DNA of 64,000 nt, taken from the NCBI GenBank assembly GCA_021414245.1, contig JAIOOU010000007.1:124001-188000 (forward strand), in the 5' to 3' direction. The notes under the pieces were generated by a model that was not told the origin of the DNA, made no database searches, and saw only the letters and a list, made by a program, of their open reading frames with translations. The stretch is from Chloroflexota bacterium. GTDB lineage: Bacteria > Chloroflexota > Anaerolineae > Anaerolineales > Villigracilaceae. Shown here one piece after another: positions 54,160 to 62,838 of this stretch (position 1 is its first letter; each line of letters opens with the position of its first letter). The translations under genes and the position numbers were made by a program.

Positions 54160-54191
54160 AACAAAAAGGCTGTCCGCTAAATGGACAGCCC
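54160..54191 (-). terminator. terminator of the 29-codon ORF
   Basis: Stem GGCTGTCC / GGACAGCC with a 7-nt loop at 54168-54190, followed on the - strand by TTTTTGTTT. It lies 23 nt after the stop of the small ORF. Confidence 0.8.
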
Positions 54192-54213
54192 GTTTTTGAT
54201 CAGGTATGTTAAC

Positions 54214-54303
54214 CTAACGTACGTTCCACTCGGCGCAGCAAGACATTGCCATTTGCATGGCCATGGTCATTAACACCATGGGGAAGGCAGGTTTGAAATT
54301 CAT
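54214..54303 (-). CDS. candidate 29-aa Met-rich small protein
   Basis: A 29-codon ORF from an ATG at 54303 encodes a peptide with six Met in its middle third, then CC and the end AEWNVR. The case for it being real is its transcription unit. TTGCCA (54334-54339), a 17-bp spacer, TAAACT (54311-54316) and a 7-nt gap lead to the ATG, and a hairpin terminator follows the stop. It is probably leaderless. No Shine-Dalgarno sequence is seen and no family is known. It could also be a non-coding RNA whose start happens to read ATG. Confidence 0.45.
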   Translation of the reverse strand: MNFKPAFPMVLMTMAMQMAMSCCAEWNVR

Positions 54304-54339
54304 AGCGCCAAGTTTACTATGTCCTGTGGCGGATGGCAA
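54304..54339 (-). promoter_or_regulatory. promoter of the small 29-codon ORF
   Basis: On the - strand TTGCCA (-35) and TAAACT (-10) are separated by 17 bp. The -10 ends 7 nt before the ATG, so transcription would start at or next to the start codon. Confidence 0.55.
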
Positions 54340-54377
54340 GCCGTTGACTTCGGCCGCCCCGGTTCGCGACTGCCGGG

Positions 54378-55190
54378 TCATTGAATCGAGAAATTCAGGC
54401 TGACGAACAGGAACACGATAAAGGTGATCCCCAGCAGGATCAGGGTGTAGTGCCTGAGCCGTTCGCGCACCTCAAAGTCAAATTTGCCCTGCCCCCAGGC
54501 AAAGGCCGATTCCGGGCCGAACAATCTCCGAAAGGCAAAGGGATTGAAATTGAAGAACCGGTTCGCCGCGCCGATCATGACTGTCAACGCCGAAAGGACG
54601 GCATACGCGTAAAATGAGTATTGCTCGAAAGGGGTGGTGAGCCAGGCTTTCAGGTCTCCAATGTGGGTCAGGTAACTTTTTACCAATACAAAGAGAGGCA
54701 GGCCAAACAGCCAGAAGATCAAATTCGGGGAACGGTTCCCGGCGGGCAGGCTGTAGATCTGGTCCTCGAGTCTGTCGATGATATCCGCAGCCCACTGCCT
54801 GTCTTCAGATTGAACGCGCAGGCTGATCCGGTCATGACGTGTATCCCACAGCCCGCGGTAGCCCATCGTGAAGGTGACGAGCACATTCCAGTTCTCCCGT
54901 GTTCCCTTGAGCACGATCCCGTCCTCTACCCGGTCAGGCTGTTTGACAAAATCCGCATCCACGATCAGCTGGATGATGTTCCGGTTCTGCACCTCCAGAT
55001 CATGCAGGACCTCCTCCAGACGGGTCGTTTCAAAATACCGATAGTTCGAGGTGACGATGGTGTAGACCACTTCGGCGGGGGCGGGGAAATACCTGGCGGC
55101 ATTCTCCATGGTCTTGTGAAATCCGCGCAGGCCGTCCTCGGTCAAAATAAAAGTTTTAAAATAGGTTTCTTCCACACCTGTTGTGATCAT
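54378..55190 (-). CDS. hypothetical protein with three C-terminal membrane helices
   Basis: The 270-residue protein has a soluble alpha/beta N-terminal part (about 1-150; YFKTFILTEDGLRGFHKTM, VVYTIVTSNYRYFETT, DRISLRVQSEDRQWAADI) and membrane helices at about 160-175, 195-212 and 245-265. The C-terminal end FSIQ is short. No family is recognised. It is preceded by a weaker terminator hairpin at 55225-55249, so it probably has its own promoter in the 155-nt gap. Confidence 0.75.
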   Translation of the reverse strand: MITTGVEETYFKTFILTEDGLRGFHKTMENAARYFPAPAEVVYTIVTSNYRYFETTRLEEVLHDLEVQNRNIIQLIVDADFVKQPDRVEDGIVLKGTRENWNVLVTFTMGYRGLWDTRHDRISLRVQSEDRQWAADIIDRLEDQIYSLPAGNRSPNLIFWLFGLPLFVLVKSYLTHIGDLKAWLTTPFEQYSFYAYAVLSALTVMIGAANRFFNFNPFAFRRLFGPESAFAWGQGKFDFEVRERLRHYTLILLGITFIVFLFVSLNFSIQ

Positions 55191-55224
55191 TTCCGCTCCG
55201 GATCGAGAATTTTATTGGGAAACA

Positions 55225-55249
55225 AAAAGGCCATCCACAAACCTGGACA
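55225..55249 (-). terminator. terminator-like hairpin downstream of the GT87/113-aa gene pair
   Basis: On the - strand RNA, GGCUGUCC pairs with GGAUGGCC (two G-U wobbles) around an 8-nt loop, followed by UUUUUGUUU. The wobbles pair only as - strand RNA, which supports that orientation. It resembles the hairpin at 54160-54191. Confidence 0.6.
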
Positions 55250-55346
55250 GCCCGTTGGGTTAGATCGTTTTAATACGAAAGCTAACGCGCTTTCCAAACA
55301 TGGCCCCGACTCAGCTTGTTTCAGGTCGTGTAGCCACTTGTTTATT

Positions 55347-55688
55347 TTAGGTTGTTGCCTGGCCTTTGTCAATGGGAGCCTGTTCATTGGGCTTTGTGGA
55401 GATGAAGTCAAATAGGAACCCCAGGCCGATGGAAATGATCCCCGCGCATCCCAAACCAGCGGGGACGCCAATGTAAGTCGCAATGATCGTCAGTCCGAAT
55501 AAGGCAAATCCCTGATCCAGATTCTGCAGGGCGGAGGAAATATCGGGAATGGATTTTATGAATAACGAGATGCAACTCGCGATTCCGCCGATCGCAATCA
55601 CGGCGCCAACACTCTTTGCAAGGAACGCCGTCAGCCGGATCCCCGCGAACCAGCAGCCTTCCTTTGGGATCCTCTTTCTGATTTTCAT
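55347..55688 (-). CDS. small membrane protein, 113 aa
   Basis: The protein has a basic N-terminus and three membrane helices (about 18-42, 55-72 and 78-97). The ATG at 55688 overlaps the stop of the GT87 gene by 4 nt (ATGA), with AGGAG 10 nt upstream. The open frame to 55784 lies inside the neighbour and is rejected. No family is recognised. It is translationally coupled to the mannosyltransferase-like gene and may assist it. Confidence 0.72.
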   Translation of the reverse strand: MKIRKRIPKEGCWFAGIRLTAFLAKSVGAVIAIGGIASCISLFIKSIPDISSALQNLDQGFALFGLTIIATYIGVPAGLGCAGIISIGLGFLFDFISTKPNEQAPIDKGQATT

Positions 55689-56890
55689 GGAATCACAACT
55701 CCTGAATGTATCGGTCTTTTTCGATTCAAATAAAGCAATCCGAAGCTGACCCCAACTACGATGAGCGTGGTTCCCAAACTCCACAAGTCTTTGTCCGTCG
55801 AGGCCTGCTGCAAAAGCGCGAACAGGGAATACAGGTCCAGGATGATCAGGAAGAGGAAGGCGGGGAGATAACTTTTTGTTCTTTCCACCAGGATTCCTGT
55901 GATCCAGACGATCGGGATGATGTAGGTCACCTGGTCATACGCCCACAGATAGACCGTGGAAACAAAGGCGGCCGGGAGGATGACATTGAATGCTTCCCAG
56001 GCCGTGACTTTGGCAGGATTCTTCCAAAGGAAGAGCCCTGCCAGCCCGAGCAGGACCAGTGCCAGGGTCCCGCCCAGAAGCGTGGAGCAGGGTGAAGCGC
56101 CTTTACATGCAAGATACGAAAAGGCCCAGACATTCGAATGCACGCCGAGAGTCCGGTCCATGACAGCCTCGCTCGCGCCGCGAAATTTAACCACCCACCA
56201 TGGATCCTGGACCAGGCCGATGATCAGCAGGGACAATCCGCCCAGGATCATGCCAAGGATGGCCTGCCAGTCACGCCGGGCCAGAAACCAGACCCCGGCC
56301 AGCAGCAGGATGGTCAGGCCTTGGGGAGGCTTGAGAATGATTAACGAAAGCAGGAAGCCGGCTGCAAGCGATTTCTGCTTTTCAAGCAGTTTGATCGTGC
56401 CCAGAATTGTCAGGATGGCGAAAGCCCCGATTGAGCCTGTATGCAGCGTTAAATACATCGGCCCAAAGAAAAAAAACGATGCAAAGAGTGGAATCAGCAG
56501 TCGTCGATGGGCGCCGGTGTGCCAGCCGCCGAGAAGCACATGAATGGAAGCGGCCATGATGACCAGCGAAAGAACCTGAAAACATAGATAGGCGTTGATC
56601 AGGGATAAATACCCAAACGGGATGAAGAGCAGGGCCAATGGCAGGGGATAGGGGAAGATCCTGTTCGGCTGCCATTTGATGCCGTAGGTTTCATGGCCTG
56701 CCAGGTATTGAGTTGGGTCATAGGGATTTTGGCCTTCCAATTCCATGCGCCCGGCCAGCCAGAAGAATGTGAAATTTGAGCTCCCCACGTCAAAGCCGGC
56801 GTAACTGATCCGGACGCGCAGGAAGATCATCCCCGCGATCAGGAGGAGTGCCGCCACGGTCCCTGCTTGCTGTTGAATGGTTTTTTTCAT
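55685..56890 (-). CDS. GT87-family (DUF2029) mannosyltransferase-like membrane protein
   Basis: The 401-residue protein has about 10-11 membrane helices. The first periplasmic loop contains FDVGSSNFTFFWLAGR and QNPYDPTQYL, typical of GT87 (PimE-like) polyprenyl-phosphate-dependent glycosyltransferases, with the catalytic Asp expected in this loop (the D of GFDVGS is a candidate). The sugar and the acceptor are unknown. It is coupled to the 113-residue protein and lies 54 nt after the DUF177 gene. Confidence 0.88.
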   Translation of the reverse strand: MKKTIQQQAGTVAALLLIAGMIFLRVRISYAGFDVGSSNFTFFWLAGRMELEGQNPYDPTQYLAGHETYGIKWQPNRIFPYPLPLALLFIPFGYLSLINAYLCFQVLSLVIMAASIHVLLGGWHTGAHRRLLIPLFASFFFFGPMYLTLHTGSIGAFAILTILGTIKLLEKQKSLAAGFLLSLIILKPPQGLTILLLAGVWFLARRDWQAILGMILGGLSLLIIGLVQDPWWVVKFRGASEAVMDRTLGVHSNVWAFSYLACKGASPCSTLLGGTLALVLLGLAGLFLWKNPAKVTAWEAFNVILPAAFVSTVYLWAYDQVTYIIPIVWITGILVERTKSYLPAFLFLIILDLYSLFALLQQASTDKDLWSLGTTLIVVGVSFGLLYLNRKRPIHSGVVIP

Positions 56891-56944
56891 GAGCGATTTA
56901 AAATGACAGCCACCTTTTCCGGGTGACTGTCATTTTGATCGGAG

Positions 56945-57448
56945 TTATAAAAGGTCTTTGAGCTTCGCAAAGGGCGAGTCGTTTTGCTCGGGCGTGTGGC
57001 CGCAATCCTTCTCGTTCAAATTCTGGCCGCACTCGGTGCACAGCCCCTGGCAGTCGGGCCTGCAGATCGGGCTGATCGGGACCTCCAGGAGGGCATACTC
57101 CCGGATTAGAGTGGACAGTTCGATGTGGCCGTCCTCCGGCAGGATCAGCCCGGATTCGGTCTCTGAGCGGCTGTCGAAGGCGTATAGCTCCGTGAAGGAC
57201 CATTCAAGCTCATGTTCATAATCCGTCAGGCAGCGCACACATTCCAGGGTGGTTGCGCCTGAAAAATCCGCTTGAAGGAAAAGGCCCTGGGGGGTTCGGC
57301 TGATGTTGACCAGGCCTTCAAAGGAGCGCAGTTCCAGATCGTCGAGCAGGATCTTGTCCATCTCGAACGGGAAATCGTGGCTGCGGCCGATCTCTTCATG
57401 AGCGATGAAGCCGACGTTAATACGGAAGGGTTTTTTGGGATTTGGCAT
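56945..57448 (-). CDS. DUF177 (YceD) protein
   Basis: The 167-residue soluble protein has the DUF177 signature CVRCLTDYEHELEW and a C-terminal Cys cluster CRPDCQGLCTECGQNLN with a later CGH. In plants and E. coli YceD homologues help 23S rRNA maturation and are usually encoded next to rpmF (ribosomal protein L32). Here the next downstream gene is a GT87 transferase and no rpmF is found. I use the ATG at 57448; the open frame to 57580 extends into the prenyl synthase gene region and has no protein character. Confidence 0.9.
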   Translation of the reverse strand: MPNPKKPFRINVGFIAHEEIGRSHDFPFEMDKILLDDLELRSFEGLVNISRTPQGLFLQADFSGATTLECVRCLTDYEHELEWSFTELYAFDSRSETESGLILPEDGHIELSTLIREYALLEVPISPICRPDCQGLCTECGQNLNEKDCGHTPEQNDSPFAKLKDLL

Positions 57449-57519
57449 GGCTGGAGGTCTTTTACCGCGAAGCGCGCAACGCTGTTTCCTGGCGTACCCG
57501 GCGGTCTTCGTGATTACAT

Positions 57520-58485
57520 TTAGACTTTGCGGTCCACGATGTATTTGGCGAGATTTTCCAGGGCGTCGCGTTCGGCGCACGGCTCAAAGGATTCGAGTCG
57601 GGACAGGGCGCGCTCCACGTGCTGCTCGGCTTCAAGCATGGCCTGTTTGGTGGCGTTGCTGGCGCGGATATGATCCACCAGCCGTGTCATGTTCTCGTTG
57701 TTGGTCCAGCCGCCGTTGGGCAGGGACAGCACATCCACATCGTCGGGGTTGGCTTCGGCGTAGTAAATGGCCGGCAGGGTCACGAGGCCGTTCAAAAGGT
57801 CGGAGCCGAGCGGTTTGCCCACAGCCGATTGTTCGCCGTTGAAGTCGAGGATGTCGTCCACGATCTGGAACGCGATGCCGATCTGATAGCCAAAATCGCG
57901 CATGGTTTCCACTGTGGCTTCGTCCACCGGGCTGACCATGGCGGAGGCGCGCGCCGTCATTTCGAACAGCGAGGCGGTCTTGGCGTAAATGCGTTTGTAA
58001 TAATTGTCGCGGTTGATCAGGCCGCGCGAGGTGAACATCTGTGTGAGTTCACCGTTCACGATGATGGCCAGGGTTTCCGAAAATAATTTCATCAATGGCA
58101 GGTGATCGGTCTCGGCGGCGGTGATGGCCGCACGCGCAAAAAGAAAGTCACCGGTTAAAACAGTGGCCGGAGGCGACCAGCGGGCATTTAATGTGGGCAT
58201 GCCGCGCCGCAGCAGGGAGCCGTCGATCAGGTCATCGTGTACGAGCGTGGCGGTGTGCAATAATTCCACCGCCGCCCCGAGGGTGACGATTTTTTCAAGA
58301 GGGGCGCCCAACATGTTCCCGACCAGCAGGCTGAGGGTCGGGCGGATGCGCTTGCCTCCCGAAGCGAGCAAATGTTCCAGGGCAGCGCGCATGTCCGGGT
58401 GGGAGTTATCCGCCTGGGCGCGCATTCGTTCTTCAACGAGTTTGATTTCTTCTGTTACCGGGGTTAGAAAAGTTACCGCGTTCAA
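57520..58485 (-). CDS. polyprenyl diphosphate synthase (IspB/HepT-like)
   Basis: The 321-residue trans-prenyltransferase condenses IPP onto allylic diphosphates. It has both Asp-rich motifs: HDDLIDGS near residue 87 and QIVDDILD near residue 215. GGKRIRP is present near the N-terminus. It is of the type that makes quinone side chains or long polyprenyl chains. The start is probably TTG at 58485: GGGGAG lies 6 nt upstream, inside the end of tatD, and the tatD stop is 1 nt before it. A TTG at 58503 is the alternative. Confidence 0.92.
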   Translation of the reverse strand: MNAVTFLTPVTEEIKLVEERMRAQADNSHPDMRAALEHLLASGGKRIRPTLSLLVGNMLGAPLEKIVTLGAAVELLHTATLVHDDLIDGSLLRRGMPTLNARWSPPATVLTGDFLFARAAITAAETDHLPLMKLFSETLAIIVNGELTQMFTSRGLINRDNYYKRIYAKTASLFEMTARASAMVSPVDEATVETMRDFGYQIGIAFQIVDDILDFNGEQSAVGKPLGSDLLNGLVTLPAIYYAEANPDDVDVLSLPNGGWTNNENMTRLVDHIRASNATKQAMLEAEQHVERALSRLESFEPCAERDALENLAKYIVDRKV

Positions 58486-58486
58486 A

Positions 58487-59308
58487 TCAGTCTCCCCATG
58501 CAAAGAGCCGGGCTGCGTTGGCAGTGGTGATGCCGGCGATCTCTGCAGGGCTTTTGGAATGGATTTCTGCTATTTTATCAGCAATATGATGAACAAAGGC
58601 AGGTTCGTTTCTTTTGCCACGAAATGGCACAGGGGCAAGGAAGGGCGCATCGGTTTCGATCAGGATTTTGTCAAGGGGAATTTGTCGTATGATTCCGCGC
58701 TTTTCCTCCGCATTTTTATAGGTCACCGGACCTGTGACTCCGATGTAAAAACCAAGCTCCAGCGCCTTTTGCGCGGTTTCCAGGTTGCCGTTGAAGGAAT
58801 GCAGCACGCCGGGTTTTTCTGCAAGTGGACCCTGCAATGCTGTCTGCCATTCCTCGAGAATTCCAAGCAGATCCACGGATGCCTCGCCAAGCCATGCATC
58901 GTTTTCCTCGCGCATGTGAATGATGACGGGTTTCCCGACCTCCTTTGCAAATTGCAGTTGTCGCCGTAATGCCTCGCGCTGGAAGGCGCGCCGTTCAGGT
59001 TCCTTGACCCAGTAATAGTCCATGCCGATCTCGCCGATGGCGACCACTTTTGGATGGCGGGCCAGTTCCTTCACTTCCTGAAAGGTCTCTTCGGAGAATT
59101 CCTGCAGATCGGTGGGATGGAACCCGACTGCCGCATACACGCCGGAGTTTGTTTCAGCCAACAGAACCGCTTCCTTGCTGGACCTGTGGTGGAGTCCCGG
59201 CACGAGGATGCGGACCAGCCCCGAATCCGTTGCGCGCCGGATCACTTCCGCGCGGTCCGGGTCGAATTTATTGTAATCAAGGTGGCAGTGCGTATCGGTC
59301 AGGTTCAT
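58487..59308 (-). CDS. tatD: TatD-family metal-dependent deoxyribonuclease
   Basis: The 273-residue TIM-barrel hydrolase has THCHLDY (H7, H9), GEIGMDYYW, PVIIHMRE, LHSFNG and IETDAPFLAP, the full set of TatD metal ligands. The length matches E. coli TatD (260). TatD enzymes are 3'-5' DNases linked to DNA repair or RNA quality control. It directly precedes and slightly overlaps the Shine-Dalgarno region of the prenyl synthase gene. A TATAAT lies 20 nt before the ATG. Confidence 0.94.
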   Translation of the reverse strand: MNLTDTHCHLDYNKFDPDRAEVIRRATDSGLVRILVPGLHHRSSKEAVLLAETNSGVYAAVGFHPTDLQEFSEETFQEVKELARHPKVVAIGEIGMDYYWVKEPERRAFQREALRRQLQFAKEVGKPVIIHMREENDAWLGEASVDLLGILEEWQTALQGPLAEKPGVLHSFNGNLETAQKALELGFYIGVTGPVTYKNAEEKRGIIRQIPLDKILIETDAPFLAPVPFRGKRNEPAFVHHIADKIAEIHSKSPAEIAGITTANAARLFAWGD

Positions 59309-59480
59309 TCTGTTGGTCTTGACGGAAATTATAACTGCGAAGACCTGTTTTCCCCGCCCGGCCCGCTTGTCAATGGCCTTTCAAATTTTAGTCCAACCAA
59401 ATGTACTATTTTCAGCATGCAGGGATGTGCTAGACTCTCACATATTCGTTCGAGCCGCCTGACTTAATGGAGAGTTGATC

Positions 59481-60263
59481 ATGCGAAACCGTATTTTAAC
59501 TTCTGCGCTTGCTTTGATGTCCCTTGTTTTGGCTTCACTGGCTTGCAGCCTGCCAGGCTCCGGCGGGACCTCCCCGACCGGTGAAGCGCCTGCTGAAAGC
59601 GGGCCCTCCGGCGCGGGCGCCGGAAATGGCGCCTGTGCCAATCCGCTTTATCCGGTTGTGACAGGCGCAAGTTGGACTTATTCTTTTAATGGAGCTGCGC
59701 CTGGAAACTTTACCAGGTCGATCACGGCTGTCAATGCGGATGGATTTTTGGACCAGGACGTCTTCGATTCCGGAATCTCACGAAGCGGTGAATGGAAATG
59801 TGATAACGGATCCTTGATCGCGCTTAAACCGGATTCAGGCGCATCGACCGCGGATGTCCAATCACAAAATGTCAGCGCCACCTTTCAAACCACGGCCATG
59901 AGTGGAGTTACCCTGCCCGGGACGGTCAACCCTGGAGAATCCTGGTCTCAAAACTTTTCCATGGAAGGTGTTGAACATATCAACGGGATGGATATACCTG
60001 CCAGGAGTGATACGTCATTTACCTGTACCGGCGGAGCGACTGAGTCTGTTATTGTCCCGGCGGGCACGTTCAATGCGATGCGCATGGACTGTTCAACCAA
60101 CATTGCGATCACCATTACCATGAACGACACCGATATTCCGACGAACGTTGCGACAACCTCCACCATGTGGTATGCGCCCGGGGTGGGCATGGTAAAAACC
60201 GACAGCGTGGTGGGGACCACGGGAAACATCACCCTTGAGTTGACGGCATATAATATTCCGTAA
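59481..60263 (+). CDS. exported lipoprotein, beta-rich, unknown function
   Basis: The 260-residue protein has a signal peptide with lipobox LASLAC (about residues 13-18), a Gly/Pro/Ala linker (about 22-48) and a beta-rich domain rich in Thr, Ser and Asn. A repeated feature is strands ending in GMD/MRMDC with VVPAGTFNAMRMDC, a style seen in carbohydrate- or polymer-binding lipoproteins. The ATG at 59481 has GGAGAG 6 nt upstream. It ends at a terminator shared with the phosphohexomutase gene. Confidence 0.85.
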   Translation: MRNRILTSALALMSLVLASLACSLPGSGGTSPTGEAPAESGPSGAGAGNGACANPLYPVVTGASWTYSFNGAAPGNFTRSITAVNADGFLDQDVFDSGISRSGEWKCDNGSLIALKPDSGASTADVQSQNVSATFQTTAMSGVTLPGTVNPGESWSQNFSMEGVEHINGMDIPARSDTSFTCTGGATESVIVPAGTFNAMRMDCSTNIAITITMNDTDIPTNVATTSTMWYAPGVGMVKTDSVVGTTGNITLELTAYNIP

Positions 60264-60282
60264 AAAGTGCAGCCTGGAATCA

Positions 60283-60316
60283 AAAAAATTCCGAAGTTCA
60301 AACTTCGGAATTTTTT
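60283..60316. terminator. bidirectional terminator, lipoprotein / phosphohexomutase
   Basis: Stem AAAAAATTCCGAAGT / ACTTCGGAATTTTTT with a four-nucleotide loop; T-runs on both sides suit both convergent genes. Confidence 0.92.
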
Positions 60317-60328
60317 CATCTCACCAGG

Positions 60329-61759
60329 TTATTTTATTCCGGCAACCTTCAAACCGTCTTCGAGGATCGCCTTTACCTTATCGCCATGCCTTGTCTCACA
60401 GTAGACTCTCAGGATCGGTTCTGTTCCGGAGAAGCGGATCAACATCCAGCCGCCGTCCTCGAGCTTGAATTGGAACCCGTCCACGGTGACGAGTTCGGTT
60501 ACTTTCAGGCCGCCCAGGGTCTTGGGGTTGTTGTCCATGATGATCTTCTTGCGGGCCTCGGGGTCGCCGCTGAAGGGACTGTCCACGCGGTCGTAGAAAT
60601 ATTCACCGCCGACCTTGGCGAACAGGTCCTTCAATAGCTCGGTGGGTTTCTTACCCGTCCGGACCATGAAATCCAGCATGTACAACCCGGCCAGTATTCC
60701 ATCGCGTTCGGGGACATTTCCGCGGAAGGCATAGCCGCCGCTTTCCTCGCCGCCGATCAGCGCGTTGGTCTCGGTCATCTTGGGCGCAACAAACTTGAAG
60801 CCCACGCCCGTTTCATGGACGGGCACGCCGTAGATCTCACCCAGTTTGTTGAGCATGTTGGTGGTGGACAGGGTCTTGACGATGTCGCCGCGCTCGCCGC
60901 GCACTTCCAGCAGGTAATAGGCCAGCAGGGCATACACACGCAGCTGGTTGATAAAATGCCCGTTTTCGTCGCCGATGCCGCAGCGGTCGGCATCCCCATC
61001 GGTGATCAACAGCACGTCCGCCTTGTTGTCCACGGTGGCCTTTAAGCCGACATCGATATTCGGCTGGATCGGCTCGGGACGTTTCATCTCCGGGAAGGAG
61101 GGGTTGCGCTCGTTATGGATTTCGATCACACGGGTCTTGCCGCCCGCGAGCAGGCGCGGGAACCAGCCCATACCGTTGCCCCACATCGTATCCACCATGA
61201 CGGTCAGGCCCGCATCCTTGATCGGCTGCAGGTCGATCAATTTGTCCCTTGTAAGATGTTCGATGTATGGAAGCGCTGCATCGAATTTAACGATCTCGCC
61301 GGCAGCCTCCGCATCCTTGTAAGCCTTTCGTTTGACATCCTTTACATCATCCGGGATGCCGCCTTCGATCTGTTTCAAGCCCTCCGGGTCGATGGCGCCG
61401 CCCGTCTCGTTGCGGACCTTGAAGCCGTTGTCCGTGGGCGGGTTGTGACTGGCGGTGATGTTGACGGCCCCGGCGGCTTTTTTGTCCACCACGGCGTAGG
61501 CGATCACGGGAGTGGGCGTTGCGCCGTCGGTTAAATACACCTTTAATCCATTGCCGGCCAATACCTCGGCCACGGCTGCGGCAAAATGCTCGCTGCTGAA
61601 GCGCATGTCGTGACCGACAATGACCCATTGTCCCTTTTTGCCGGCGGAAAGCATGTACGAGGCAAAGCCCTGGGCCGCGCGGCGCACATTATCAAAGGTG
61701 TAATCCTCCGCGATCACCCCGCGCCAGCCATCCGTGCCGAATTTTAGTTTTTGTGCCAT
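60329..61759 (-). CDS. phosphoglucomutase/phosphomannomutase
   Basis: The 476-residue alpha-D-phosphohexomutase has the phosphoserine loop TASHNP with S104, the Mg loop DGDADR (254-259), the sugar loop [10 protein letters not shown] (about 345) and the C-terminal phosphate-binding RFSGTEP. It interconverts hexose 1- and 6-phosphates for envelope sugar or glycogen metabolism. The subfamily (Pgm, ManB or GlmM-like) is not decided by these motifs. The next upstream gene lies beyond the phosphohexomutase start on the same strand, 52 nt away. Confidence 0.92.
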   Translation of the reverse strand: MAQKLKFGTDGWRGVIAEDYTFDNVRRAAQGFASYMLSAGKKGQWVIVGHDMRFSSEHFAAAVAEVLAGNGLKVYLTDGATPTPVIAYAVVDKKAAGAVNITASHNPPTDNGFKVRNETGGAIDPEGLKQIEGGIPDDVKDVKRKAYKDAEAAGEIVKFDAALPYIEHLTRDKLIDLQPIKDAGLTVMVDTMWGNGMGWFPRLLAGGKTRVIEIHNERNPSFPEMKRPEPIQPNIDVGLKATVDNKADVLLITDGDADRCGIGDENGHFINQLRVYALLAYYLLEVRGERGDIVKTLSTTNMLNKLGEIYGVPVHETGVGFKFVAPKMTETNALIGGEESGGYAFRGNVPERDGILAGLYMLDFMVRTGKKPTELLKDLFAKVGGEYFYDRVDSPFSGDPEARKKIIMDNNPKTLGGLKVTELVTVDGFQFKLEDGGWMLIRFSGTEPILRVYCETRHGDKVKAILEDGLKVAGIK

Positions 61760-61811
61760 TGATGTTTCTCCTCAGGAATGATGACTTTGAAAATTATATC
61801 CGCAAAAAAAG

Positions 61812-62828
61812 CTAGGGTGTACCAGTTGGAGTACCTATCGGAGCAGGGGTGGCTGTGAGCGTTTCAAGCGGATCCAGGATCGGGGTGTAGGTTGGCAGTG
61901 CCGCCGGGGTGGGTGTTTCAGCGGCCGCATTCGCAGGTGCGCCTGTCATCAACATTTGCCAGGCGATCTCGAGGTCGGCGGAGGCCACCACCGGGAAGGC
62001 GGGCAGATTTCCGAGGGCCAGGTCGAGGCGGTCGATCACCTGCGCCAGCTGCGGCTGTTCCGTTTCGGATTGCAATTGAGCCAGCAGGTCGCGTGCGTCC
62101 TTTACATCCTCGCGGGCCAGGCCAAAGTTGCTTTGCGAAAGATACAATCTTGCACGGCCGAGCATGTCGAGGACGCGTGTCATCATGACTTCGTGTTTCA
62201 GTTCGAGCTGGGCCTGGTCGTTATTTTCTCCCAGCCTGCCTTCCAGGGCGGCCTGCATCTCTGTCAGTTTGGCAAGCGAGGCGCTGTGCGCATCCACGGA
62301 GGATTCAAGCGCGCTCACGCGTCCGTTCATTTCAATTAATTCGGACCGCAGGGCCGCGATCTCTCCCTCCAGTTCACTGACGCGGGCGGTGTTGCGCTCG
62401 ACCGGGGCGATGAAGGTCTTGTTCAGAAACGGCAAGCCGTAATAAAGCGCGGCGCCAAATCCGCCGATGACCAGGATGATCAGAACCAGCCTGAGCAGGG
62501 CGCGCATAAAATTTCCGAAGGCCCGTCCAAAACGACTCAGGAAGGTGGTTTTTTCCTCCGGGTATGAATGGACCGGTTCGGGGATGCCCAACGGCTCCCC
62601 GCCGACCGGAACCAGGCTGTTTTTTCGGGATTCATTCAGCTCGGCTTCGAAGTAGCTTTGCATCTTTCCGAGCAGGTTCTTTCCGACCTTCTGCACTTTG
62701 GCGCAATCCTCCACAAAATCAAAGGGCCGGGCCGCGATGATATTGCCCGCGATGGGGCGTGTCACCCCGGGGATTTTTGTCAATGTGGTGATGTCGGCTG
62801 TATTGAGAAAGAAGAGAAAGTCGTCCAT
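61812..62828 (-). CDS. HhH domain - membrane helix - coiled coil protein
   Basis: The 338-residue protein has an N-terminal helix-hairpin-helix domain (about 9-60; LNTADITTLTKIPGVTRPIA), like those of ComEA or DNA-repair proteins. One membrane helix (109-132), an external coiled coil (about 146-200), a helical region with repeated Leu and a Pro/Thr-rich tail (about 300-338) follow. An HhH on the cytoplasmic side of a single membrane helix, with an external coiled coil, is an uncommon order; canonical ComEA has it outside. A role in DNA-membrane attachment is a guess. The upstream gene starts 11 nt away on the same strand. Confidence 0.85.
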   Translation of the reverse strand: MDDFLFFLNTADITTLTKIPGVTRPIAGNIIAARPFDFVEDCAKVQKVGKNLLGKMQSYFEAELNESRKNSLVPVGGEPLGIPEPVHSYPEEKTTFLSRFGRAFGNFMRALLRLVLIILVIGGFGAALYYGLPFLNKTFIAPVERNTARVSELEGEIAALRSELIEMNGRVSALESSVDAHSASLAKLTEMQAALEGRLGENNDQAQLELKHEVMMTRVLDMLGRARLYLSQSNFGLAREDVKDARDLLAQLQSETEQPQLAQVIDRLDLALGNLPAFPVVASADLEIAWQMLMTGAPANAAAETPTPAALPTYTPILDPLETLTATPAPIGTPTGTP

Positions 62829-62838
62829 GCTGCTCCTT

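Noticed and set aside
56891-56944. possible rpmF between DUF177 and GT87
   Set aside because: The gap is only 54 nt and contains no 50-60-codon basic, Cys-rich frame.
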